From NCBI GenBank assembly GCA_028293775.1, contig JAQGOD010000500.1, positions 1-8,922 of the forward strand: a stretch of DNA of 8,922 nucleotides, read 5' to 3'. This document shows positions 1 through 5,936 of this stretch, piece by piece (within the stretch, counting starts at the first letter, position 1; every line of letters begins with the position of its first letter). The notes beneath the pieces were generated by a model. The model saw only the letters and a program-made list of their open reading frames with translations. It ran no database searches and was not told the DNA's origin. The translations under genes were made by a program, and so were the position numbers. Source of the stretch: Gammaproteobacteria bacterium (lineage in GTDB: Bacteria; Pseudomonadota; Gammaproteobacteria; Steroidobacterales; Steroidobacteraceae).

Positions 1-31
1 TAGCCGGCTTCATCAGGTTTTGCGCCGGTGG

Positions 32-493
32 TTACCTGCTCCAGACTTTGAACCTCCAAAGCGGGAATTCGCCCGCCTCGATCCCGCTGTTGTAACCCAG
101 CGCCAAGGAAATGAAGCCGATGGTAAGAAAAACGTTCCACAACCAATAAATGGTATATCCCCATTTCTCCTTGTACATCGGCACGCCGCAGAGCTTGGGA
201 ACGATGTAGTAGGTCAGCCCGATGACTGCCGTGGAGAATCCACCGAAGACCACGCCCATGACGTGCACGGGACGAAGGCGGCCCCATGTGAGCCAGGAAA
301 TGTGACCTAAGAAGTCGTAATAATTGAACTTGATCGCGACGATTGCGCCGACAGTCGGGGCAAAAACCAGCCAAAATGAGGCAGCGGCCATGAACTTGAG
401 GATGAGTTCGCGATTGACGAGCTCGCCGGTAGCGGAGGCAAACGCACGAGGCGCGGCATGTTCGTCGAACAGCGTGTTGGCAGTGGTGCTCAT
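32..493 (-). CDS. cbb3-type (CcoN-like) heme-copper oxidase subunit I, N-terminal fragment
   Basis: Catalytic subunit I of a heme-copper oxidase, which reduces oxygen at the inner membrane. The visible 153 residues hold a hydrophilic N-terminus and three likely membrane spans (about 35-55, 75-97, 115-135). The stretch GRLRPVHVMGVVFG at 71-84 matches the CcoN helix-II signature, with His77 as the expected low-spin heme ligand. LALGYNSGIEAGEFP (130-144) matches the end of helix III in such proteins. The ATG lies 3 bp after the stop of the small upstream gene. The frame then hits TAA at 32-34 after a hydrophilic tail (LWRFKVWSR) that does not look like CcoN, whereas complete subunits run to roughly 450-550 residues. 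One other frame (ending ...KPDEAG) stays open to the left edge, but it is not hydrophobic either. The N-terminal identity is fairly secure. Whether the gene is broken, frameshifted or joined to foreign sequence is not resolved. Confidence 0.75.
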   Translation of the reverse strand: MSTTANTLFDEHAAPRAFASATGELVNRELILKFMAAASFWLVFAPTVGAIVAIKFNYYDFLGHISWLTWGRLRPVHVMGVVFGGFSTAVIGLTYYIVPKLCGVPMYKEKWGYTIYWLWNVFLTIGFISLALGYNSGIEAGEFPLWRFKVWSR

Positions 494-496
494 GGA

Positions 497-658
497 TCAA
501 CCCTTATCGGTCCAGTAAACGAACGTGTACCAGATCATCCAGACGAACATGACCACGTACACGACGGCGAGCCAGGCCGGAACGATGCCGTGTCGCTCTT
601 CGATTCCCGGTTCTGCGTAGCGAGTGACCGAATCAGGATTGCCGTGTTCATCGCTCAT
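497..658 (-). CDS. Small single-span membrane protein, CcoQ-like oxidase accessory subunit
   Basis: A 53-residue protein with a hydrophilic N-terminus (1-25) and one hydrophobic, aromatic-rich span at about 26-49 (VPAWLAVVYVVMFVWMIWY and following), ending in a short polar tail (TDKG). The ATG overlaps the stop of the diheme cytochrome gene as ATGA (655-658), and the oxidase subunit I ATG follows 3 bp after its own stop, so the three genes are probably translationally coupled. Size, topology and position between a cytochrome c and subunit I suggest a CcoQ/FixQ-like assembly or stability subunit, or the detached membrane anchor of a CcoP-like protein. No residue signature proves this. A longer open frame extends upstream inside the cytochrome gene, but it is a shadow, and the overlap start is much more plausible. 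Confidence 0.75.
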   Translation of the reverse strand: MSDEHGNPDSVTRYAEPGIEERHGIVPAWLAVVYVVMFVWMIWYTFVYWTDKG

Positions 659-1437
659 GGATGCGCTCCCGCGGGAACGTTGGCTGCCATGCCCGGGAAA
701 GTCTTGGCATACCCTGGACTCAAACTTTGGATGAAATGCACGAGGTCCCACGCGTCCGTCGGGCTCAGCGAATCGGCAAAAGTCGGCATCGGAGTGCCCG
801 ATAAGCCCGCCATGAACACCCTATAGATATCGGTCGACTTGTCGCCGCACTTCACGTGTCCTTTCGTCAGGTCGTAGGGGACGATCGGGTTACCCCAGTC
901 ATCCTTGAGTTCGTGCGCGGAAGGACCGTCGCCCTGCCCGCCGGCACCGTGACATTGAGAGCAGTTGTACTTCTGGTACACCGCACTACCGCGTTTGACT
1001 GACTCGTCGGTATAGCCCGGATCGGGCGGAATGGTAATGGGGGCCTGCGGCTTCTCGGTCGCGAACCGCGGGGAAAAGGTCTTGATGTAGGCGATCACGT
1101 CGCGCCGCGATCGCTCGTCGAGCACCTTCCACGTCGGCATGTATGTGGCATACAACCCATTCTGCAACGTGTGCTCGAGGTCCGAATCGAGCGGCAGTGA
1201 ACCGGACGGCGTACTACGCCACTTATAGGTGCCCTGCCGATAGTCGCGCGGCTTGATACTCATGTACTCGGCTGCCTCGCCCTGACCGTTGCCCTGCTCG
1301 CCGTGACAGGACAGGCAATAGCGTTGGTAGACCAGCTTGCCGGTTGCGACATCGCCGGTCTCGGCCGCCGTAGCGGAGCCGAACACCAACAGCAGCCCGG
1401 CGAATCCCGGAATCAAACCCGCGACACGATAAAACAT
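655..1437 (-). CDS. Periplasmic diheme cytochrome c
   Basis: Electron carrier of 260 residues with a Sec signal peptide (1-25, ending SATAA). It has two cytochrome c domains. Domain 1 has CLSCH at 41-45 with likely axial Met100 (YMPTW). Domain 2 has CSQCH at 159-163 with likely axial Met217 (TPMPTF). Each domain ends with a typical C-terminal helix (DVIAYIKTFSP at 113-123, DLVHFIQSLSP at 231-241). The start at 1437 was chosen because it gives a clean signal peptide and has a strong ribosome site (AAGGGGTGG) just upstream; the frame is open further upstream to 1542 without such support. The gene follows the heme-porin gene by 107 bp and overlaps the small membrane protein by 4 bp. It probably carries electrons across the periplasm to the oxidase, in the role of diheme Cyc1 in Acidithiobacillus or of CcoO/CcoP. 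The last assignment is inference. Confidence 0.88.
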   Translation of the reverse strand: MFYRVAGLIPGFAGLLLVFGSATAAETGDVATGKLVYQRYCLSCHGEQGNGQGEAAEYMSIKPRDYRQGTYKWRSTPSGSLPLDSDLEHTLQNGLYATYMPTWKVLDERSRRDVIAYIKTFSPRFATEKPQAPITIPPDPGYTDESVKRGSAVYQKYNCSQCHGAGGQGDGPSAHELKDDWGNPIVPYDLTKGHVKCGDKSTDIYRVFMAGLSGTPMPTFADSLSPTDAWDLVHFIQSLSPGYAKTFPGMAANVPAGAHP

Positions 1438-1497
1438 ACGCCACCCCTTAAGGATGCGGACGAACGCGATTGTCGATGACGGTCCTCGCTCTGGTCC

Positions 1498-1528
1498 GCT
1501 GTTGTTCCCCGAATTTCTATTCAACAGC
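1498..1528. repeat. Inverted repeat (hairpin) between heme-porin and cytochrome c genes
   Basis: Perfect 7-bp arms GCTGTTG (1498-1504) and CAACAGC (1522-1528) around a 17-nt loop, in the 107-bp spacer 1438-1544, starting 17 bp after the heme-porin stop codon. No run of T follows on either strand, so it does not look like a classical intrinsic terminator. It could protect or separate the upstream message from the downstream one. A function is not shown. Confidence 0.45.
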
Positions 1529-1544
1529 CCTCGTCGAGACATTC

Positions 1545-2888
1545 CTAGTACGCGAAGTCGACCCCCAGCATGATGCTATCCGTGCGTTGATCCAGCCCCG
1601 CAAAACCGATTCCTTTGGCTTTGTTCGTCGAAACCTCGGCGTGGAAGGCCACTTCGTCGCGGATGCTATAGGCCACCGTATAGATAAGCCCGAGCGTCCA
1701 CTGATCCTGATCGTTATAGTTGGATGGCGCCGAAATGAGCGGCTGGTCCTTGTTGCGCACGATGTCGTAGCGCCCGAATAAAGACCAATGGAGCATGTCG
1801 CCCGGCGGCACCCAGATCGCCTCGAAAAAGCCGCCGTTCCACGTGCCATTGCGGTCGGCAGGGGTCACGCCGTCCGAGGTCACCAGCAACCCTTTTTTAT
1901 CGACACCGTGACCGTAGACCAAATCCAGATGGAGCGGTGCAACGGTCGGACCAATCCAAATATTCGCCTCCACCCCATAGCGGGTCGATGCCTGGAGATT
2001 GCTCCCGCTGCCTGGAATGGCCAGACCGCCTGAAGTCAGGAACTGAGTGGGATAATTTGCTTGGACACCCCAAATGCCCACTTCTGCCTCAGAGATGGGT
2101 CCGTCTTTGAACCGAAAGTACTTTTGGAAGTGACCATAGAACGACGGCGAACTCCATGCGTTCCTCGAGCCGAGCGAATCTTTCGCCGAAAATACATCGA
2201 TGCTGTATCGCGTCAGGTCGGTGGCATCGTGCCCCAGGAATTCGACACCGCGTTGATTCTCGCCCATGTCGAAGGCGGAGTAGTTAGTGCCGCCCGGGAT
2301 GCCCGGATGATACGAGTACATTAGGTAGGTATCGCTCAACGACAACGGACGATGCCCCGACGCCGGCAAATCCAGTTCGTGCTGCCCAAGGCGGATGTTG
2401 AGCCAGTCGGAGTCCTTGATTACGCGCGTGAAATACGCCCAATACGATTCCAGAGTCACAACGCCGTCCGAGGCGAAGCCCGTGGGCACCACCAGGAAGG
2501 AAATATTCTTGGTCAACACCCCCGCCATCAGAAGGTCCATTCCGGCATCCGCAACCCCTCCTGAACCGATGTCCTTCCCACCCTGGTCGGTGGTCTGGTT
2601 CGTGGTCTTCGTGTACAGGTAGGTGGGCACTATGTGCACCGCTACCGGCCAGTAGCCCGGATCGGCGGTCACGGTGTCGTCCTTGCCGAGACGCAACTGA
2701 TAACCGTTGTCGCGGAACGACCTGCCAAAATCGTTCAGCACCGGCCAAGACTCATGACACGCCGTGCAGCGCAATGAATACTTGCGGGCAAAGGCCGGGA
2801 TGGCGGAGGCCGGCGAGACAAAGACGAACATAACGACGGCGAAGACTGCAAGCCGCAGAATTACCTTCAGCGAACCTTTACCTGTCAT
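1545..2888 (-). CDS. Fused monoheme cytochrome c / outer-membrane beta-barrel, Cyc2-like
   Basis: Predicted outer-membrane heme-porin of 447 residues. It has a signal peptide (1-29, ending SPASA), then a short heme domain starting IPAFARKYSLRC, with CTACH at 41-45 followed by WPVLNDFGRSFRDNGYQ (48-64). The remaining roughly 380 residues show alternating polar/aromatic strands and Gly/Asn/Asp turns, ending in GVDFAY, a C-terminal aromatic typical of Bam-inserted barrels. This layout, and the FAR...CxxCH...P.L..FGR.F...GY pattern, match the fused cytochrome-porin family that includes Cyc2, which passes electrons from extracellular Fe(II) across the outer membrane. It has a single CxxCH and no other Cys. 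The ATG at 2888 has a GGGGAG ribosome site 5 bp upstream and lies 24 bp after the cupredoxin gene. The heme-barrel fold is well supported. Iron as substrate is inference, since the wider family includes members of unknown role. Confidence 0.82.
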   Translation of the reverse strand: MTGKGSLKVILRLAVFAVVMFVFVSPASAIPAFARKYSLRCTACHESWPVLNDFGRSFRDNGYQLRLGKDDTVTADPGYWPVAVHIVPTYLYTKTTNQTTDQGGKDIGSGGVADAGMDLLMAGVLTKNISFLVVPTGFASDGVVTLESYWAYFTRVIKDSDWLNIRLGQHELDLPASGHRPLSLSDTYLMYSYHPGIPGGTNYSAFDMGENQRGVEFLGHDATDLTRYSIDVFSAKDSLGSRNAWSSPSFYGHFQKYFRFKDGPISEAEVGIWGVQANYPTQFLTSGGLAIPGSGSNLQASTRYGVEANIWIGPTVAPLHLDLVYGHGVDKKGLLVTSDGVTPADRNGTWNGGFFEAIWVPPGDMLHWSLFGRYDIVRNKDQPLISAPSNYNDQDQWTLGLIYTVAYSIRDEVAFHAEVSTNKAKGIGFAGLDQRTDSIMLGVDFAY

Positions 2889-2912
2889 GGCGACTCCCCG
2901 AACTGAAGTTAT

Positions 2913-3683
2913 TTATTTTGCTGCGAGAGTTATTTTTGGTTTTGCGGTTTGACCGGCCGCGACCACTACCGGCTCCGACTTCTCACCGGCCACCTCGTGC
3001 CACGCCACCAACGTATAGCTGCCGGGCGGCACATCTTTGATGGTGAAGTGGCCGTCCGCACCGGTGGTAGCGGAATAGGGATGGTCGAGCTCCATGATCC
3101 AAGCGTGCATCCATTCGTGTGCGTCGCACTTCACCTTGATCAGCTCCGGACTGGGCGGTAGCGGCTTGGTCACGGAGAATCCCTTGAAGGGGAGCGCGAT
3201 GTTATAGATTGTCGCGTTGGTCTCCGCGTCCTGCGGGTGGGTGTTGTGTAGTATTGGGTCGTTCGAGGAGATCTTGACCTGTTGCCCCACCATCGCACCC
3301 TGCACGCGTGGGGAGAACATGCAATGATCGTTGAGCAGCGCAATCGGTTCGGCGGGCGCCGCCTTTCCCTTCGTGATGTCTTTGAGATAAACCACCACGT
3401 TCCCCAGCGAGCCGCCCGCACCGACGGTGTACGCAGGGTCGGGAATTGTGGCGCCGCAGTAATCCTGATTTTTGGTGACCTTGATCACCGCCCCGGCGGG
3501 TGGGGTGCCTGACAGCGTCACCACACCGTCAATGGTGCCGCCGTTGGTTACGGTGACAACCTCGTACGCGGCAGAGGCAGGCAGTGCCAGCAAAAAACTC
3601 GCGGCTCCTATAGCCGCCAAAGCAGCAGATACGCGTAACGACTGATGGTGCGCGCACTGGAATGCGCCTCTTTTGTTTTTCAT
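2913..3683 (-). CDS. Periplasmic cupredoxin-type copper protein with carboxypeptidase-regulatory-like fold
   Basis: Secreted 256-residue protein, probably a copper electron carrier. A long signal peptide covers about 1-39 (core SAALAAIGAASFLLALPASA). A beta-sandwich segment follows (GGTIDGVVTLSGTPPAGA, about 48-65). Candidate type-1 copper ligands are His146 in LHNTH (His149 is also possible) and the cluster CDAHEWM with Cys186, His189 and Met192. The C-terminus (about 205-230, ADGHFTIKDVPPGSYTLVAWHE) is typical of carboxypeptidase-regulatory-like domains, which often accompany this CDxHxWM motif. The C-x2-H-x2-M spacing is tighter than in plastocyanin (C-x2-H-x4-M), so the site may not be a standard blue-copper centre. 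The start at 3683 was chosen over upstream in-frame codons because of the signal peptide and a GAGGGG ribosome site. It is the first gene of the electron-transfer operon, comparable in role to rusticyanin but not evidently its homologue. Confidence 0.8.
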   Translation of the reverse strand: MKNKRGAFQCAHHQSLRVSAALAAIGAASFLLALPASAAYEVVTVTNGGTIDGVVTLSGTPPAGAVIKVTKNQDYCGATIPDPAYTVGAGGSLGNVVVYLKDITKGKAAPAEPIALLNDHCMFSPRVQGAMVGQQVKISSNDPILHNTHPQDAETNATIYNIALPFKGFSVTKPLPPSPELIKVKCDAHEWMHAWIMELDHPYSATTGADGHFTIKDVPPGSYTLVAWHEVAGEKSEPVVVAAGQTAKPKITLAAK

Positions 3684-3762
3684 CGCGGCTCCCCTCGACG
3701 CTTTATTCCTGCCCTTGATCCCCGCCGATCGCACGGAACCCAGGGTGCCCCGGCAACACCGC

Positions 3763-3779
3763 CTCATATTCAATATGAG
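3763..3779. promoter_or_regulatory. Perfect palindrome upstream of the electron-transfer operon (candidate operator)
   Basis: CTCATATT-C-AATATGAG is a perfect inverted repeat with 8-bp arms and a one-base centre, 80 bp upstream of the cupredoxin ATG. The AT-rich symmetric sequence, in an otherwise GC-rich spacer, is typical of a site bound by a dimeric regulator. A second, weaker inverted repeat (GTCGC 3787-3791 / GCGAC 3798-3802) lies beside it. No convincing -35/-10 pair could be assigned, and the regulator is unknown. Confidence 0.5.
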
Positions 3780-3966
3780 ATATGTTGTCGCGTTGTTGCG
3801 ACGGATAGTGCCAAGCAAAAACGCTTAACACAAGATATTTTTTAGTTTTTCGCAACCTTTTTTGTTTGGAATGGTACTAACCGTAAGGCTTTACATTTCT
3901 TTGCTATACAAAGTACGTGGAATTTCGCTGCCGGCCCAACGCAGCTGCGGGCTCGTACGCGCGGCC

Positions 3967-5262
3967 TTAGGGCGCCGGTCTCGATGCAGTGCGGGATTCC
4001 GGACGCCCGCAGATTCCGTGCCCTACGAGCGAGACCACCGCGGCGCAGGCATCGACGACCGCTCCATCGCCCCGGGCTGCTGGGAAATGCCCGCTGGTGT
4101 CACGTAACAGTTCGTACGCGTTGGCCGCCGACAGCGCGGCCTTCTTTGCGACCAGCAATGCAAGGACTCCACTGACCTCTGCCGTGGCAATGGAATCCCC
4201 CGATGCAAAGTCGTAGTGGCCACCGGGCAACAGTGTCAGAATTTCTCGACCCGGCGCATACAGCACCGAGCCCAGCATCGATTGCTTCCCCATGCTGGCG
4301 ACTTCAATGACGCCCGGCAAATGTAAAAGCCCGCCTTGGTCCGCCGTCGAAGAAGCAGCACCGACAAACAACACACCGCGGCGAATACCTTCGCGAATGA
4401 GATCGCTCAGCAACGGATCCGCGGGGCCCGCAAGACTTAAGTTTATGATCTGGGCGTGAGCGTCGAATGCGGCAACGAGTGCTCGAGCAAGCGTAAACGA
4501 ATTGCACTGGGCGATGTCCTCGTCGAGCCGCCCCTGCCAACACGCCTTGAACAGCATAAGACGCGCGCCCGGTGCGATACCGACAATGCCTTCGCTATTG
4601 TTGGCAACCGCCGCGATGACGCCGGCCATCTCGGTGCCGTGACGGTCGCGCCGGAATTGCAAGTCGTCGAAATCGACGAAATTAGCTGCGGCAGCAATGT
4701 TACCGCGCAAATCGGGGTGGCGGATGTCGGCACCCGTGTCGATGATCGCTACAGTGACACCCTCGCCGCGTGACCAGGGATGGGCGCCGGCGACATGCAT
4801 TTGTTGAAAGCCGCGCTGCAACTCCACATAGGGGTCGTTGTAGGCTTCTGTGCGAGTTGCAAAAGTCTGCAACGGCTGCGCCAGTTTGACGCGTCGATCG
4901 TGCGCCAGCGTCGCGAGCAATGTGTCTCGATCCGTGCCTTTGGGTATTTCGAGGACGGCACAATGAATGTGCAATGGCTGGATCGGCCATGCGTCAACTT
5001 CGCGTAGTCGGTAGTCGCGCTCCAAGGAGCGCATCATCCCGCGCGCAGCTGCGCTCGGCCCGTAGCTCGTGATGCTATCGTAGCCGCGCGGTGTGCCGGC
5101 GCGAGGGATGAAAGCGCTCGAGCTATTGTGGACCGCCAAAATGATGAATTGCTCAGGCGAGCCCGGGGGCAGATTGGCCAGAGCGCGTGACTGAATCCGC
5201 ACCGGCGTGTTGCCGCATGCGGATACCAAAAGCGCGAGAAGTAGCGGCAGCCAGCGCATCAT
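3967..5262 (-). CDS. Subtilisin-family (S8) serine protease, predicted lipoprotein
   Basis: Envelope protein of 431 residues. It has a lipoprotein signal (LLLALLVSAC, lipidated Cys16 expected), then a propeptide-like region (about 75-135, including CAVLEIPKG and VKLAQP), then an S8 domain (about 165-410). Catalytic residues are visible: Asp175 in AIIDTGAD, His208 in RHGTEMAGVIA and Ser357 in SGDSIATAEVSG. Two signatures deviate. The serine motif reads GDSIATAE where GTSMATPH is usual. The stretch that normally carries the oxyanion-hole Asn (AAGN) reads GAASS at 301-305, with Ser305 where Asn is expected. Activity may therefore be weak or specialised. The ATG overlaps the anti-sigma stop as ATGA (5259-5262), giving tight coupling to the sigma/anti-sigma pair. 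It may act on, or be sensed by, the anti-sigma factor; that link is inference. Confidence 0.88.
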   Translation of the reverse strand: MMRWLPLLLALLVSACGNTPVRIQSRALANLPPGSPEQFIILAVHNSSSAFIPRAGTPRGYDSITSYGPSAAARGMMRSLERDYRLREVDAWPIQPLHIHCAVLEIPKGTDRDTLLATLAHDRRVKLAQPLQTFATRTEAYNDPYVELQRGFQQMHVAGAHPWSRGEGVTVAIIDTGADIRHPDLRGNIAAAANFVDFDDLQFRRDRHGTEMAGVIAAVANNSEGIVGIAPGARLMLFKACWQGRLDEDIAQCNSFTLARALVAAFDAHAQIINLSLAGPADPLLSDLIREGIRRGVLFVGAASSTADQGGLLHLPGVIEVASMGKQSMLGSVLYAPGREILTLLPGGHYDFASGDSIATAEVSGVLALLVAKKAALSAANAYELLRDTSGHFPAARGDGAVVDACAAVVSLVGHGICGRPESRTASRPAP

Positions 5263-5936
5263 GGCACGTCATCCGATCCGGCAGCCGATTGAATACTCTC
5301 GGCGAAGCGAACGTGCGCGTTCCCCCGCAATATCCCCAGCGATGAACTTACGGATCGGCGGGAATTAGCGGCCAGCGAATACACTCCCGCCTCGGTCGGC
5401 CCAGAAACAATTCTCAAGCCGGCCTCATCGAGTATGGACTGCACGTCGACCAAGGTGATGGTCGGCGAAAACACCGCACGAATCACCTCGCCCTGCGCAC
5501 GCGGCATGGGAGTCGTGACAGTGTGATATTTGGGCGCCGCGGTTAGCGCGCGGAACTGCAGCCACTGATTGACCGACAATATGCTGATCGCAACGGCCAT
5601 CACGACAATCGACGCCACCAGCAATCCCTGCCGGCGCATGGGCGGGCGTTCAGGCTTCTCGGCCGGCACGTGCACAGGAGGCTCGGCCTCGACCGCGTCG
5701 AGGCGCGCCTGCAACCGTTTGAGCGAAGCCGCAGGCATGTACTCGACCGCCATGTCGGCATTCATGCCTCGATACACCAGCCGATCCTGAGCCAATTCAT
5801 TGCGACAACTCGTACAGTGTTTGAGGTGGGCGTCTACCCGCTGCCGCTCATCCTCGCCGATGGTGCCGTTGAGATACCAAGGAATGCGTTCCGACACTTC
5901 TCGGCACGCACTGCGTCTTTGATCGTCGGGTGTCAT
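5259..5936 (-). CDS. Membrane-spanning zinc-finger anti-sigma factor
   Basis: Predicted 225-residue inhibitor of the ECF sigma factor encoded just upstream. The cytoplasmic N-terminus holds a ZAS-type zinc-binding module: Cys11, His37, Cys41 and Cys44 (HLKHCTSC). A Pro-rich linker (about 84-100) and one membrane span (about 104-124, LLVASIVVMAVAISIL) follow. The C-terminal periplasmic domain (about 148-216) reads as beta-alpha-beta-beta-alpha-beta: VIRAVFSPT, VDVQSILDEAG, LRIVSGPTEAGVYSLA, SSSLGILRGN, HVRFAES. This resembles the propeptide/I9-type domain of subtilases, the family of the next gene. The start at 5936 overlaps the sigma factor stop as ATGA and places the zinc finger correctly; the frame is open further upstream, but that part lies inside the sigma gene. 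The sigma-binding role is strongly implied by motif and neighbour. Confidence 0.87.
   Translation of the reverse strand: MTPDDQRRSACREVSERIPWYLNGTIGEDERQRVDAHLKHCTSCRNELAQDRLVYRGMNADMAVEYMPAASLKRLQARLDAVEAEPPVHVPAEKPERPPMRRQGLLVASIVVMAVAISILSVNQWLQFRALTAAPKYHTVTTPMPRAQGEVIRAVFSPTITLVDVQSILDEAGLRIVSGPTEAGVYSLAANSRRSVSSSLGILRGNAHVRFAESIQSAAGSDDVP

Noticed and set aside
1438..1542. Longer start for the diheme cytochrome (35 extra residues)
   Set aside because: The extension is polar and would bury the signal peptide; the inner ATG has both a strong ribosome site and a correct signal sequence.
2284..2748. Open frame of about 150 codons on the minus strand inside the heme-porin gene
   Set aside because: It is an out-of-frame shadow, Arg/Gly-rich with no domain; the heme-porin frame carries the signal peptide, heme motif and barrel pattern.
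3795..3814. Possible sigma-54 promoter on the minus strand (TTGGCAC followed by a GC)
   Set aside because: The GG and GC elements are separated by 11 bases rather than the required 10, and the -12 element is not TTGC-like.
3684..3818. Longer start for the cupredoxin gene
   Set aside because: The extension runs through the palindrome and the likely promoter region and has no signal-peptide logic; the inner ATG has a good ribosome site.
3899..3913. CTTTG-ctata-CAAAG inverted repeat and nearby TTTACA/TATACA as a plus-strand promoter
   Set aside because: Spacing between the two hexamers is only about 9 bp, and no plus-strand gene follows.
3940..3949. CGCAGCTGCG palindrome after the protease gene as a terminator
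   Set aside because: The stem is only a short self-complementary word with no loop and no T run after it on the minus strand.
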